Part shown: positions 1-10,428 of the stretch, in pieces | How positions within the stretch are numbered: the stretch's first letter is position 1 | Layout of the letters: the number at the start of each line of letters is the position of its first letter | Source: an uncultured Shewanella sp. | Lineage (GTDB): Bacteria; Pseudomonadota; Gammaproteobacteria; Enterobacterales; Shewanellaceae | Direction of reading: 5' to 3' | Assembly (NCBI RefSeq): GCF_947491715.1 | Contig: NZ_CANLKR010000001.1 | Location: 372,001-436,000 of the forward strand | DNA length: 64,000 bases | The notes under the pieces: model-generated | Told to the model about the DNA's origin: nothing | Seen by the model: only the letters and a program-made list of their open reading frames with translations | Database searches by the model: none | Position numbers and translations under genes: made by a program

Positions 1-158
1 TCTTGTCCATTGTCGACATGAGTTTCAGTTCCATTTTGTTTATTCCGACATTGAACGCTGAGATTGTATTATTGATAAATTAAGGTTGTTATATGAATTT
101 GAAAAAGTGAACAGAATAAACCACAGTTATTTTAATTGTCATTGTGGGTGATATCTTT

Positions 159-1001
159 ATGTTTATTACTAATCGTCATATTGTGATCACAGGTGCGGCT
201 AGTGGAGTCGGCTTAGGCATTACACAGTATTGTTTACAGAATAAGGCTGCACAACTCGTCTTGGTGGATTGTGATTTTGATACCCATCATCCATTGGTGG
301 ATGCCGCCGAAAAACATGTCAGTGTAATAATCCTTGATATTCGAGATGATTCTGCTGTTAAGGCTTTGTCAAATAAACTGTCTCAGCAAGTGCCTTCTAT
401 CGATATGGTGATTAACTGTGCCGGAGTCTCTGGGCCTTTTGGGGCAGTATGGGAAGTGCCAAAGGAGCAAGTTGATTGGACATTAGAGGTTAACTTAATG
501 GGGACAGTGAATATTGCCCGCCATTTTTTACCCTTGCTTCACGCATCGACACATGATAACCCTTGTTTTGTCAGTGTTTCTTCTCATTTAGGTTTAGTGA
601 CAAAGGAGCATTTATTCAGTTATCAAATGGCAAAACATGCCATTGTGGCTTTTACTGAAGCCCTTAAACAGGATTGTCAATTGTCAGATCCTTCTATTCA
701 ATTAGCCATTTTTTTTCCTTATTTTGTCAAATCAAATTTAGCGAATTCAGATCGGCATTTAGCAAAGTATCAAAAACACTTGTATATCGCTTCTGGCGCT
801 AAAGATTTCTTTCAAGCGATTGGGACAGCAACGGACAAAGGGATAGATCCGATAGAGGCGGCAAAGATATTATTTGATGGGCTAGACAATAAGGCGTTTT
901 ACATTTTTACTGATGAGAAAACGTTGCAGGAGTTTAAGCAAAGAAGTGACTATATCTTTGAAAATTCGAATGTTGCGACTCTCATCAAACATGACCATTA
1001 G
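159..1001 (+). CDS. SDR family NAD(P)-dependent oxidoreductase
   Basis: Short-chain dehydrogenase/reductase of 280 residues. The Rossmann glycine motif TGAASGVG lies at residues 11-18, NCAG at 86-89, catalytic Ser near 141-142 and YQMAK at 155-159, so the classical catalytic set is complete. The substrate cannot be read from sequence. An in-frame GTG at 144 would add five residues. I prefer the ATG at 159 because the Rossmann strand then starts at the usual distance from the N-terminus, although neither start has a strong ribosome site. It converges with csiV across a hairpin at 1099-1139. It appears monocistronic. Confidence 0.85.
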   Translation: MFITNRHIVITGAASGVGLGITQYCLQNKAAQLVLVDCDFDTHHPLVDAAEKHVSVIILDIRDDSAVKALSNKLSQQVPSIDMVINCAGVSGPFGAVWEVPKEQVDWTLEVNLMGTVNIARHFLPLLHASTHDNPCFVSVSSHLGLVTKEHLFSYQMAKHAIVAFTEALKQDCQLSDPSIQLAIFFPYFVKSNLANSDRHLAKYQKHLYIASGAKDFFQAIGTATDKGIDPIEAAKILFDGLDNKAFYIFTDEKTLQEFKQRSDYIFENSNVATLIKHDH

Positions 1002-1098
1002 TGAAAAGTGGTTTTTCAAATAGATCACCCCTTAATATTACAGGTATGACAGGAATAAATAATATGCTGTTATTGATAGGGGGAGTTCGAGTTGAATG

Positions 1099-1139
1099 AT
1101 TTTGCCCATTATTTAGGTGATTAAAATAATGGGCAAAAT
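1099..1139. terminator. perfect 16-bp inverted repeat, probable bidirectional terminator
   Basis: Arms 1099-1114 and 1124-1139 are exact reverse complements (left arm ATTTTGCCCATTATTT) with a 9-base loop. It lies between two converging genes, where a shared terminator is expected. The arms start and end with A/T runs, but there is no long separate T-tract. Confidence 0.6.
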
Positions 1140-1192
1140 ATCAATATCTAGATGATAATGTTTTGGACTTGGCTAATGTTATTTTATCGATT

Positions 1193-2143
1193 TTAATGAC
1201 TCTGGCCTATGGACAAGGTACTGGGTTGGGGCATTTTACGGATTTGAATGATCATGCCCATTTTAGGGTGATCAAAATAGTGGATTTCGCCACTGCGAAC
1301 TCGGCGATTTTGTTTGAGTGGAATGGCATATAAAAAGGGGGTCGACTCGGTTTCAGTGATCCCATTAGTGATTTGATAGCCGTTAGTGGTGTCACTGAGG
1401 TTATCTTTTGTTACCAGGACTTGCTTAGTGCCTTCTTCCCTTAAGTTTAATGCCGCTTCAATATATAAATAGTGATTGAGGTAGATGTTTAAGGTGCCAT
1501 CGAGCTGCCAAACCGGGCCTTTGCTCGAGTGATCATAAATGCCTTGCATAAAATCAAAACTGGGTATGTCGTTATTGTTTGGATTGGTGTTAATCTCTTG
1601 TCCATCATAATTGTAAGTATTTTCAAAATCATGTCCAGCATAGAGATGTAAGGGTTTGGCTTGGTTTCTTGGCTTCATGGCTTGTTGCCATGTCATATGC
1701 AATAAACTGGTGGTACCGGGTTGTCTGGCTATTTTTTTGATGATATCACCAAATTGACTCTGGCTTCTAGCCAATAATACGGGGCCATTGCCAGTATAGG
1801 CCGTAGCGGGTTGAGCGGCGGCGATTTCAACGGGGATGTTTTCTGGTGTACTGGCATTAGCGCTGGTGGTTAATTGGGTATTACACTCATTGCTATTGGT
1901 TGCCCAATCTTGAGAGGTACAGCTGGTGAGACCATTGCGTACTGAGGTTAAATCGGTACTGGTGACGGGGGCGATTAAATCAACCGCATTGTTGGTTTTA
2001 GGCGCAGTGACTTGAGTGGGCCACTGTTCAACACTGTTACTATTATGCTGATACACATAAATTTCCACTTCAAACCAACGTTCATCCTCTGCATGAACAC
2101 TCACAGATAATAAGCTAAGTAAAATAAGACTAAGTCGTAGCAC
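1193..2143 (-). CDS. csiV: CsiV family peptidoglycan-binding protein
   Basis: Exported protein of 316 residues with a cleavable signal peptide (MLRLSLILLSLLSVSVHA, then EDERWFEVEIYVYQ). The RWFEVE(I/V)YV start of the mature part and the position directly after mfd are typical of CsiV, the Vibrio/Shewanella periplasmic protein reported to bind peptidoglycan and support the LpoA/PBP1A wall-synthesis pathway. It starts 2 bp after the mfd stop codon, so the two are very probably co-transcribed. The family call rests on the N-terminal pattern and on context; the rest of the protein is low in recognisable motifs and rich in Thr/Asn. Confidence 0.75.
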   Translation of the reverse strand: MLRLSLILLSLLSVSVHAEDERWFEVEIYVYQHNSNSVEQWPTQVTAPKTNNAVDLIAPVTSTDLTSVRNGLTSCTSQDWATNSNECNTQLTTSANASTPENIPVEIAAAQPATAYTGNGPVLLARSQSQFGDIIKKIARQPGTTSLLHMTWQQAMKPRNQAKPLHLYAGHDFENTYNYDGQEINTNPNNNDIPSFDFMQGIYDHSSKGPVWQLDGTLNIYLNHYLYIEAALNLREEGTKQVLVTKDNLSDTTNGYQITNGITETESTPFLYAIPLKQNRRVRSGEIHYFDHPKMGMIIQIRKMPQPSTLSIGQSH

Positions 2144-2145
2144 GT

Positions 2146-5100
2146 TTATTCTCCAAGACGATGTTGGGATAATTGCTCCAAGAGCAATTTAAGCAAGGCC
2201 AATCTGTCTTGATAAGACTCTGACGGCAGATTGAATTTTAATTTAGCAGGGCCATCCATTCGATAAATGTGTGGCTGCTGCTGTAATAAACCGATAATGA
2301 AGCCCGGATCGATACTGTGATCATCATTAAACTCTAAACTGCCCCCTTTGGCGTGCATCTCAATTTTTTTGATCCCAAACTCTGTGGCTTGATGTTTATA
2401 AAAGCTTAATGCCAAGAGGTTTTTAGTGGGTTCAGGTAATAAACCAAAACGATCAATGAGTTCCACCTTGAGCTCATCGAGGGCTTTTTGGCTAGTGCAG
2501 TTGGCAATGCGTTTATATAAAGATAAGCGAATGTTCACATCAGCGACATAGTCATCGGGTAATAAAGCGGGGATCCTAAGCTCGATTTCACTTTGATGCT
2601 TGAGCATATGTTCAAGGGAGGGCTCTTTACCTTGCTTGAGGGATTTAACTGCATCTTCAAGCATTTCCATGTACAAACTAAAGCCAATTTTAGAAATATG
2701 GCCACTTTGCTCATCCCCTAATAATTCGCCCGCGCCACGAATTTCCAAATCTTGAGTGGCAAGCATGAACCCTGCGCCTAAGTCCTCTAATGCACTGATG
2801 GCTTCGAGTCGTTTTCGGGCATCTTTTGTTAAGCGTTTCGTGTGTGGGGTCAATAAATAGGCATAAGCTTGATGGTGAGAGCGGCCGACTCGTCCTCGTA
2901 ACTGATGTAATTGCGCTAAACCAAATTTATCGGCTCGTTCCATGACAATGGTATTGGCAGAAGGCACATCAATGCCAGTCTCGATAATGGTGGTACAGAC
3001 TAAGACATTAAAGCGTTGATGATAAAAATCAGACATGACTTTTTCCAGCTCTCGTTCACGCATTTGCCCATGGGCGGTGACGACTCTCGCTTCTGGCAAT
3101 AAGTCCGCAATTTCAGCTGCTCGCTGCTCAATGGTATCGACACTGTTATGCAAAAAATAAACTTGTCCACCACGCAGGATCTCTCTTAATAAGGCCTCCC
3201 GTATTGTGGCATTATCGTACTCACGAATAAAGGTTTTTACCGCGAGTCTTTTTGCCGGAGGCGTGGCAATAATCGATAAGTCACGCATGCCAGACATGGC
3301 CATATTTAAGGTTCGAGGAATGGGTGTGGCGGTTAATGTGAGTATGTCCACATTGGCGCGTAGCGCTTTGATTTTTTCCTTTTGCCGAACACCAAACCTA
3401 TGCTCTTCATCGATAATGAGTAAGCCTAAGTTTTCAAATTTAGCATCAGATTGCAGTAATTTGTGAGTGCCTATCACCACATCGACTTTGCCTGCTTCGA
3501 GTTCGAGCATGACACTTTGCTGCTCTTTGGCGGTTTTAAACCGAGATAACACTTCGACTTTAATGGGCCAGTCGGCAAATCGGTCGCTGAAATTTTCAAA
3601 ATGTTGCTGAGCCAGCAAAGTGGTGGGGACTAAAATCGCCACTTGTTTACCATCATTGATGGCAACAAAAGCGGCGCGCATGGCCACTTCTGTTTTGCCA
3701 AAGCCTACATCACCACACACGAGTCTATCCATGGCGATGGGGGAGCACATATCACTTAGCACGTCTTTGATGGCGGTTTCTTGATCTACGGTTTCTTCAA
3801 AGGGAAAACTGCTGGCAAATTGCGCATACTCTTGCTCTTCCAGTTTACACGCATCCCCCGGACGAGCCTGACGTCTGGCATAGACATCAAGCAATTCAGC
3901 GGCAACATCACGGATTTTTTCAATGGCTTTACGTTTGGCCTTGGTCCAGCTCTCATTGCCCAGTTTATTGAGCGTCGCTTCTTCATCGGGACCGACGCTG
4001 TAACGGCTAATGAGGTGCAAAGCTGCGACGGGGACATAAAGTTTGTCACCACCGGCATATTCAAGCACTAAATATTCGGCGACAAGTCCCCCCGTATCTA
4101 AGGTTTCTAGTCCTTGATAATGTGCCACGCCGTGATCAAGGTGCACAATAGGCTGGCCCACTTTGAGCTCAGCTAAATTTTTAACTAATGCATCATTGCT
4201 TATCTGTTTTTGTTTTTCACGGCGCCTGTGTTGTGAAATACGGTGCCCAAAGAGCTCTGTTTCACAAATTAGGCTAAAATCATGACCCGAAGGTGGGCTG
4301 ATAATGCAACCTTGAGAAAGCGGCGATACAATTAATGCCACGGGAGCGGGATTAGCCAGATAATCATCGAAATGATCAAATAAAGTGGGTTTCAGCCCAA
4401 TGTGACTCAGTAGCTCAACAATGGCTTGACGTCGTCCTTCAGATTCTGCGCTAAAGAGTAAATTGACTTGGGTGCTGGCATAGTCTTTTAACGCTTCAAG
4501 GGGTTGTTTGAGCTTATGGTTAGCGGTGAGCTCAGGTAATGAAGCTGTTTTAGCGCTGATGTGAGCATTGCTTATTTCACCTGTTTTTAATTGCAATTGT
4601 GGCATGTGTTTAAATGCTGCAAAGACTTGTTCTGTTAACAGGTATAAGTCTTTTGGCGGCAACAAGGGACGAAGTGGATCGACGCGGCGCTCTTCATAAC
4701 GAGTTTGCACTTCTTTTAAATGATTATTGGCCGCTTGGGTGAGCTCCCCTAACGCAATCAGTTGCGTTTGTTTGGGTAAGTAATCAAACAAACTGGCGGT
4801 TTTATCAAAAAAGAGCGGCAGGTAATTTTCAATGCCTGCAGGTAGAGTATTTTTGCTCACCATTTGATAAATGGAGCCTGGCTCTTTGACCAGTACCTCA
4901 AATTGACGGCGATAACGTTGCCTAAAACCTTCAATTGCTTTGCTATCGGTTGGAAATTCTTTTGCCGGTAACAAGCGAATACGGTTTATTTCTTCATTAG
5001 AGCGTTGAGTTTCAGGATCAAAATGTCGAATTGACTCAACTTCGTCATCAAATAGTTCAATGCGAAAGGGTTTATTTGAACCCATAGGGAAGATGTCAAT

Positions 5101-5619
5101 GATGGCGCCTCTGACAGCAAATTCACCGTGCTCATAGACTTGCTCGACCAAATGATAACCAGTATTGACCAACTGCTGTCGCATTTCACTTAAATGATAA
5201 GTATCGCCTTTTTGTAACATCAACACATTAGCGCTTAAAAAGTCTTGCGGCGGTAAACGCACCATTAAGGTGGCCATGGGCACAATGACAAGTCCTTGCT
5301 TAGCTTGTAATAATTGTGACAAGGTAGCCAAGCGTTGAGAGATTAGATCTCGATGAGGCGAAAAGGCATCATAAGGCAAGGTTTCTCTATCAGGGAATAA
5401 CCAAATCGGCAGTTTTTTTTCTTTGAGTAAATAGCCAAGCTCAGCTTCAAGTGTAATGGCGCTGGGCGTATCATGAGTGACGACAAGGGTAAGCCCTGTG
5501 TATTGCTCAGCAATATTAGCAAGGGTAATGGCTTGTGCTGCGCCGATTGGCGTTCTCAAGGTTTGGACTTGAGGCGCCGCTTTAACGCCAGGTGGGGTTA
5601 ATATTGAGAATGCATTCAT
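2146..5619 (-). CDS. mfd: transcription-repair coupling factor Mfd
   Basis: Full-length Mfd of 1157 residues. It displaces RNA polymerase stalled at lesions and recruits UvrA. The N-terminal UvrB-like module is visible (LFPDRETLPYDAFSPH, about residues 75-90), then the RNA-polymerase-interaction region, and a RecG-like helicase core with Walker A GDVGFGKTEVAM near residue 635, DEEH near 733 and TLTATPIPRTL following. A C-terminal TRCF domain containing LRIPALLPDDYV completes it. Nothing is missing. csiV follows 2 bp downstream. The gene is divergent from lolC, with a PilZ-like gene between. Confidence 0.97.
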   Translation of the reverse strand: MNAFSILTPPGVKAAPQVQTLRTPIGAAQAITLANIAEQYTGLTLVVTHDTPSAITLEAELGYLLKEKKLPIWLFPDRETLPYDAFSPHRDLISQRLATLSQLLQAKQGLVIVPMATLMVRLPPQDFLSANVLMLQKGDTYHLSEMRQQLVNTGYHLVEQVYEHGEFAVRGAIIDIFPMGSNKPFRIELFDDEVESIRHFDPETQRSNEEINRIRLLPAKEFPTDSKAIEGFRQRYRRQFEVLVKEPGSIYQMVSKNTLPAGIENYLPLFFDKTASLFDYLPKQTQLIALGELTQAANNHLKEVQTRYEERRVDPLRPLLPPKDLYLLTEQVFAAFKHMPQLQLKTGEISNAHISAKTASLPELTANHKLKQPLEALKDYASTQVNLLFSAESEGRRQAIVELLSHIGLKPTLFDHFDDYLANPAPVALIVSPLSQGCIISPPSGHDFSLICETELFGHRISQHRRREKQKQISNDALVKNLAELKVGQPIVHLDHGVAHYQGLETLDTGGLVAEYLVLEYAGGDKLYVPVAALHLISRYSVGPDEEATLNKLGNESWTKAKRKAIEKIRDVAAELLDVYARRQARPGDACKLEEQEYAQFASSFPFEETVDQETAIKDVLSDMCSPIAMDRLVCGDVGFGKTEVAMRAAFVAINDGKQVAILVPTTLLAQQHFENFSDRFADWPIKVEVLSRFKTAKEQQSVMLELEAGKVDVVIGTHKLLQSDAKFENLGLLIIDEEHRFGVRQKEKIKALRANVDILTLTATPIPRTLNMAMSGMRDLSIIATPPAKRLAVKTFIREYDNATIREALLREILRGGQVYFLHNSVDTIEQRAAEIADLLPEARVVTAHGQMRERELEKVMSDFYHQRFNVLVCTTIIETGIDVPSANTIVMERADKFGLAQLHQLRGRVGRSHHQAYAYLLTPHTKRLTKDARKRLEAISALEDLGAGFMLATQDLEIRGAGELLGDEQSGHISKIGFSLYMEMLEDAVKSLKQGKEPSLEHMLKHQSEIELRIPALLPDDYVADVNIRLSLYKRIANCTSQKALDELKVELIDRFGLLPEPTKNLLALSFYKHQATEFGIKKIEMHAKGGSLEFNDDHSIDPGFIIGLLQQQPHIYRMDGPAKLKFNLPSESYQDRLALLKLLLEQLSQHRLGE

Positions 5620-5775
5620 GAAGTCGAGATAAACCAGTCAATTGACAACAAATTGGGTGGCCATAGTATACCCAAATGATGGGAATATACTATAGCTAAC
5701 CTGAAGCTTAGCTTGTCTTCATGACAGAAAGTGTTTCTCAATACTGGCCCATTTTAGCGAATAAGCCTTATGAGT

Positions 5776-6420
5776 TTAAGGCTGAAATTTACGCCGTTTA
5801 AGCTGTTTTTGTTGCACATTTAAACTCGCTTTGACTAATTGTTCGATATCACTGTCTTGGATTAAGTTAAACGTTAATTCACTGAGGTATGTCTTTGCTT
5901 GCTTTGAAGTCGATGTGCTATTGGTTGTGAAGATGTTGGTGTCAATCTTGTTTTCGTCTTCCATGATAACAATATCGTTAACTTCGTTGGATTGTGTGAC
6001 TTGGGCGAAGCACATGATTGAAATAAGCTCATCTTTAATAAAAAGTGTGACCTTATATTGCCCATTGAGAGGCAGAGGCGCATCGCTCAATACTTGGATC
6101 TCACTGCCGCCAAAACGCATACCTTTAACGGCTTTCCCTGAGTGGGGCGTTTGTGCAAGGACGTGTTGGAGCACTAAATCAATTTTTCGAGATTGCAACT
6201 TTAAGTAGTCAACAATGGTTTGACTTTCATCATCTAAGTGACGCAATTGCAGTAAGCAATCGGCTTCAAGTGCTTTGACATCACTCATCAATTGCATGCC
6301 TGTTGGGAGTAAATTGTGCAGTTGCGCTTCAGTGGGGAGCGGATGACCTTCGGGCCAAGTTTCTAGGAAAACCTCAAAGGAATGAGTCACACTAAAATAA
6401 GGAGTTGAGTTTGTGAACAA
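5776..6420 (-). CDS. PilZ-like domain protein
   Basis: Protein of 214 residues. An N-terminal region (LPTEAQLHNLLPTGMQLMSDVKALEA) is followed by a helical stretch and a beta-rich segment (GMRFGGSEIQVLSDAPLPLNG, about 100-120) that resembles a PilZ beta-barrel. This location between mfd and lolC is where Shewanella genomes carry a PilZ-family gene, which supports the call. I see no clean RxxxR c-di-GMP motif ahead of the (D/N)xSxxG-like GGSEIQ segment, so binding of c-di-GMP is doubtful. It reads away from lolC. There is no signal peptide and no membrane segment. Confidence 0.55.
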   Translation of the reverse strand: MFTNSTPYFSVTHSFEVFLETWPEGHPLPTEAQLHNLLPTGMQLMSDVKALEADCLLQLRHLDDESQTIVDYLKLQSRKIDLVLQHVLAQTPHSGKAVKGMRFGGSEIQVLSDAPLPLNGQYKVTLFIKDELISIMCFAQVTQSNEVNDIVIMEDENKIDTNIFTTNSTSTSKQAKTYLSELTFNLIQDSDIEQLVKASLNVQQKQLKRRKFQP

Positions 6421-6513
6421 GGCATTGCCTCTTGTTTTTATATCTATTCCCTCTATTATTGTTCCTATCCCTATGATTTAGCAAGGCTGTACGATAAAAG
6501 TACAACATTGTCC

Positions 6514-7746
6514 ATGAATTTAAAATTACCTTTATACATTGGCTTTCGATACTGGAAAGCGAGAAAAACCAATAGCTTTGCTTCATTTATTACCCTTTTT
6601 TCGGTTTCTGGGATCTTATTAGGCGTCGCGGCTTTGATTGTCGTGAGCTCAGTGATGAGTGGCTTAGAAGGTCAATTAAAACAGCGTATTCTAGGTGCTG
6701 TACCTCAGTTAACGGTTCATGCCAGTGCACCTTTAACCGATTGGAAAGCGCAAATAGAAAAACTGAAACAATTACCGGGTGTGATAGGCGCGACCCCGAG
6801 TGTCTCGACCCAAGCCATGGTGCAATCAGCCAATAATATTCGTGCTGTGCAAGTGTATGGTATCTATCCTCAATATGAAGATCCTTTACTCAATGCGACG
6901 AAGCAAACGTTTGCTGGGAATTTTGACGCCCTTAAATCTAAACAATATAACGTTATTTTGGGGGGAGAACTGGCGAGATTGTTGGATGTTTCAACGGGGG
7001 ATAAGGTGCGTTTATTAAGTGGTGATGGTGTGGTTTATTCGCCGTTAGGCCCGATGCCAAGCCAGCGAAAATTTACTTTAGCTGGGATCTTTGAAATGGG
7101 ATCGCAAGTGGATGCGAGCGTGGCTTACATCAATTATGAAGATGCTCAGCGTTTAATGAGGCAAACGCCTGGAGAAGTGAAACAACTCAGATTATATTTA
7201 ATCGATCCTTTTAGCGCCGCTCAGCTAGCGCCTCAAGTGAAAGCCTTATTTGCTGAACAAGGGATTGACGTGACCACTACGGATTGGCGACACACTTATG
7301 GTGACTTATTCAGTGCTGTGAAAATGGAAAAGAATATGATGTCGCTCATGCTTTGTCTCATTATTGCGGTGGCGGCGTTTAATATTGTTTCTGCATTGGT
7401 CATGATGGTGGTCGATAAGACCACGGATGTGGCGGTATTGAAAACCCAGGGCCTTCCCACAAGTCATATTATGGGGGTATTTATCATTCAAGGTACCTTA
7501 AATGCTGTGATAGGGCTTATCGGGGGATTAGTGATTGGGGTATTGTTAACAACAAACTTGAATGAGATCACGCGTATCTTAGGGCTTTCTATTTTAGGCG
7601 CAGGGCAAAGTTTGCCTGTGTTATTACAGCCTCATCAATTATTCAGTATTGTGTTAGGGACGTTAGCTGTGAGTGTGATTGCGACGATTTATCCTGCTAT
7701 GAAAGCGGCTAGTGTCGAGCCTGCTAGCGCATTACGGTATGAGTAG
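6514..7746 (+). CDS. lolC: lipoprotein-releasing ABC transporter permease LolC
   Basis: Inner-membrane permease of about 410 residues. With LolD and LolE it extracts mature lipoproteins from the inner membrane and passes them to LolA. Four membrane helices are arranged as in the MacB/FtsX family: one near the N-terminus (ASFITLFSVSGILLGVAALIVVSSVMSG), a large periplasmic domain, then three C-terminal helices from about residue 275. The in-frame TTG at 6508 is rejected in favour of the ATG at 6514. Order lolC-lolD-lolE matches E. coli. LolC is assigned by position because the third gene matches LolE better. Confidence 0.9.
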   Translation: MNLKLPLYIGFRYWKARKTNSFASFITLFSVSGILLGVAALIVVSSVMSGLEGQLKQRILGAVPQLTVHASAPLTDWKAQIEKLKQLPGVIGATPSVSTQAMVQSANNIRAVQVYGIYPQYEDPLLNATKQTFAGNFDALKSKQYNVILGGELARLLDVSTGDKVRLLSGDGVVYSPLGPMPSQRKFTLAGIFEMGSQVDASVAYINYEDAQRLMRQTPGEVKQLRLYLIDPFSAAQLAPQVKALFAEQGIDVTTTDWRHTYGDLFSAVKMEKNMMSLMLCLIIAVAAFNIVSALVMMVVDKTTDVAVLKTQGLPTSHIMGVFIIQGTLNAVIGLIGGLVIGVLLTTNLNEITRILGLSILGAGQSLPVLLQPHQLFSIVLGTLAVSVIATIYPAMKAASVEPASALRYE

Positions 7747-7824
7747 TCGTTAAAAGTATTGATGTAATCAATGAATATTACTTTGAAATTGAAAATTTAA
7801 GTTGTCACCTCAGGGGGACAATAA

Positions 7825-8565
7825 ATGAGTCTAAAGATGAAGCCAGAAATATTATTAGAAGTGAGTCGAGTGAGTAAAGTGTATACCGAAGGCCGTCTTG
7901 AGACCCAAGTATTGCACAAAGTCAATTTACAAGTATTCAAAGGTGAACAGCTAGCGATTGTCGGCAGTTCAGGCTCAGGTAAAAGTACCCTGTTGCATAT
8001 TATGGGAACCCTTGATAGTCCCAGTGAAGGCCAAGTGCTTTTAGAAGGAGAAGATATCTATGGATTATCGAATAAGCGCCAAGCTCGATTAAGAAATAAA
8101 GACTTAGGGTTTATTTACCAGTTTCATCACTTGTTGCCTGAGTTTTCAGCTCTTGAGAATGTGGCAATGCCGGGGTTTATTGATGGAAGAAATCGCCAAC
8201 AAGTGCTCGTCGAAGCAAAAACATTACTTGCCAGAGTAGGGCTTGAGCATCGACTAAATCATACTCCAGCAGAAATGTCAGGGGGAGAGCGTCAACGTGT
8301 TGCCATTGCTCGAGCATTAATTAATCAACCTAAGCTAGTATTAGCCGATGAACCTACGGGTAATTTAGACGCTAAAAGTGGCGAAGATGTCTATGTGTTG
8401 ATTAAAGAACTGGCACAGCAGTTAGGAACGGCCTTTGTTGTCGTGACCCATGATCTTCAGCTGGCGGCGCGCATGGATAGGCAATTGCACATGAAAGATG
8501 GTCAGTTGAGTCAATCAGATGATGCTAGTGTTACAGCTCACACTCAAACAGGTAATCATACATGA
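7825..8565 (+). CDS. lolD: lipoprotein-releasing ABC transporter ATP-binding protein LolD
   Basis: ATPase of 246 residues that powers LolCDE. Walker [10 protein letters not shown] is at about 47-55, a Q-loop segment contains [16 protein letters not shown], the signature MSGGERQR is near 154 and Walker [13 protein letters not shown] follows. The ATG at 7825 has a purine-rich ribosome site (AGGGGGA) six bases upstream. Its 3' end overlaps the lolE start by 4 bp (ATGA), implying translational coupling. Confidence 0.95.
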   Translation: MSLKMKPEILLEVSRVSKVYTEGRLETQVLHKVNLQVFKGEQLAIVGSSGSGKSTLLHIMGTLDSPSEGQVLLEGEDIYGLSNKRQARLRNKDLGFIYQFHHLLPEFSALENVAMPGFIDGRNRQQVLVEAKTLLARVGLEHRLNHTPAEMSGGERQRVAIARALINQPKLVLADEPTGNLDAKSGEDVYVLIKELAQQLGTAFVVVTHDLQLAARMDRQLHMKDGQLSQSDDASVTAHTQTGNHT

Positions 8566-9818
8566 GAAAAGGGTTAGCGCTATGGGTAGGTTTACGATTT
8601 TATCTTGCTAGGCAATCTAATCGTTTTATTAGTTTTATCTCGTTTGCATCGACAGCAGGTATTGCATTAGGAGTGGCGGTATTGATCATTGTGTTGTCTG
8701 CCATGAACGGGTTTGAACGTGAATTAGAGCAAAGATTGCTCGCTGTTGTCCCCCACGGTGAGCTGACGGCTGTCAATGGTGGGATCAGTGATTGGCAAAA
8801 AATTGTGCAAGAAGCCGTTAAGATCCCTGGGATAGTGTCGGCGGCCCCTTTGATACAAATTCAAGGGTTAGTACAAAAGCCTAAAGGTTTTCAAGGGGTG
8901 TCAGTGATTGGCGTTGATCCCAAATTAGAGTCTAAGGTCTCCAGTATTAGTCAGTTTATGTCGGCAAAGAGCTGGCAGAGCTTAAGTCAGTCTGACAGCA
9001 ATAATATCGTGCTTGGAAAAGGCTTGGCGAAAGCGCTGGATCTCAAAGTGGGCCAATCTTTGAGTCTATATACTCCAGAACTGGGCGCTAAATCTTCAAA
9101 AGGACAGATCCGTCAAGCGAAAAGCCACCGTTTTGTGGTATCCGGTATTTTTTCAATTGGCGGGGAATTAGATTTAACGACGGCATATATTCCAATGGCT
9201 TATGCGAGTCAATTATTAGGTTTAGGCAAGGATGTCACGGGAGTACGGATTAAGGTGGATAAGGTGTTTGATGCTCCCCGTTTGATCAGAGAACTGGGGT
9301 ATAATCAGCAGCAATACTTATATATCAATGACTGGACTCGAACCCAAGGTAATTTATATTCAGACATTCAAATGGTCCGAATGATCATGTATTTAGTTCT
9401 TGCATTAGTCATTGCCGTAGCTTGTTTTAATATTGTATCGACCTTAGTCATGGCGGTGCGTGATAAACAATCTGAAATAGCCATTTTATTAACCATGGGA
9501 ATGAAACGAAGAAGTATCATGGGAATATTTGTTGTACAAGGGGCCTTTAATGGCGTATTAGGCTGTGCATTAGGAGCTATTTCAGGGTGTTTAATTGCAC
9601 TCAATTTAAGCAATATAGCAAGGGCTATTGAAGGTTTATTTGGCATACAGCTCTTATCCGCCGATGTTTATTTTATTGACTTTCTCCCCTCAAAACTCTT
9701 GATGTCAGATGTGATTACTGTAGTGTTATTGGCTTTTTTCATGAGTCTGATTGCAACACTGTATCCCGCGTATAAAGCCAGTAAGACACAACCTGCACGA
9801 GCTTTAGCTGGTTGGTAA
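8562..9818 (+). CDS. lolE: lipoprotein-releasing ABC transporter permease LolE
   Basis: Permease of 418 residues, clearly LolE-like: [20 protein letters not shown] and AVVPHGE near the N-terminus, [23 protein letters not shown] in the middle, and [10 protein letters not shown] with [16 protein letters not shown] at the C-terminus all follow E. coli LolE closely. It forms the heterodimeric membrane part of LolCDE. It overlaps lolD by 4 bp. Confidence 0.95.
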   Translation: MRKGLALWVGLRFYLARQSNRFISFISFASTAGIALGVAVLIIVLSAMNGFERELEQRLLAVVPHGELTAVNGGISDWQKIVQEAVKIPGIVSAAPLIQIQGLVQKPKGFQGVSVIGVDPKLESKVSSISQFMSAKSWQSLSQSDSNNIVLGKGLAKALDLKVGQSLSLYTPELGAKSSKGQIRQAKSHRFVVSGIFSIGGELDLTTAYIPMAYASQLLGLGKDVTGVRIKVDKVFDAPRLIRELGYNQQQYLYINDWTRTQGNLYSDIQMVRMIMYLVLALVIAVACFNIVSTLVMAVRDKQSEIAILLTMGMKRRSIMGIFVVQGAFNGVLGCALGAISGCLIALNLSNIARAIEGLFGIQLLSADVYFIDFLPSKLLMSDVITVVLLAFFMSLIATLYPAYKASKTQPARALAGW

Positions 9819-9875
9819 TGATTGAGATGCGAAAAAATAAAGGCACTTTGGGGATGTCAAATTCCCCTATGATGT

Positions 9876-10190
9876 TCAAGTGTTAAGGGAGGTCATTGAC
9901 TGAGAGCTAGATCCATGCTCTGGAATCGCTCCCGTCCATGCAGACTGATTATAAGCAGAAAATGAAGTGAAATAAGCGATCCTTGCACCAATGAGAACTG
10001 CAATGTACAGGGAAATGAATAAGGCCAGAAACAAGAGTAATGGTGTGATAGCATTTTTCCAAGACGTTTTCAGTACTGGCTTACGGAAAAAAAGCTTCGC
10101 TTTTTTCCTCGATTTAAAAAGCGAAGGTTTAGTGAAAGAATTGGGCTGATAGCTTATTTTCTTTGCTGAATAAATTTTACTTTTCACCAT
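9876..10190 (-). CDS. small single-pass membrane protein, unknown
   Basis: Hypothetical protein of 104 residues. The first about 45 residues are very basic (repeated K/R, e.g. KSRKKAKLFFRK), followed by one hydrophobic helix (ITPLLLFLALFISLYIAVLIGARIAYF, about 48-75) and a short Ser/Thr-rich tail. The predicted topology is cytoplasmic basic domain in, tail out. I recognise no family. It converges with lolE and stands alone. Confidence 0.5.
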   Translation of the reverse strand: MVKSKIYSAKKISYQPNSFTKPSLFKSRKKAKLFFRKPVLKTSWKNAITPLLLFLALFISLYIAVLIGARIAYFTSFSAYNQSAWTGAIPEHGSSSQSMTSLNT

Positions 10191-10336
10191 AATATTGAAC
10201 CCAGTTAACCCTGTTTTGGCTTGTTGAAGGTTGCGCCTTTAAAGCTGAATATATGCTGAATATGGATTTCTACGATAGCCTTGTTTGTAATATTTTATGA
10301 ATGAGTGTTTATACTAATGATATTTTAGCCATTAAG

Positions 10337-10380
10337 AACAATGGATTAATTTAATCTTAAATTTTAATTAATCCATTGTT
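10337..10380. terminator. 15-bp perfect inverted repeat downstream of TRAP permease gene
   Basis: Arms 10337-10351 (AACAATGGATTAATT) and 10366-10380 are exact complements with a 14-base loop. They lie 49 bp beyond the stop codon of the minus-strand TRAP permease gene. It is probably its transcription terminator, though the T-run is short. Confidence 0.5.
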
Positions 10381-10428
10381 AGTTTGTCATTTACTTATTG
10401 AGCGTGCTTTAAAAATGGGGCGGATGCG

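Noticed and set aside
3206..4071. plus-strand ORFs opposite mfd
   Set aside because: They lie antisense to the conserved Mfd helicase core and have no recognisable product.
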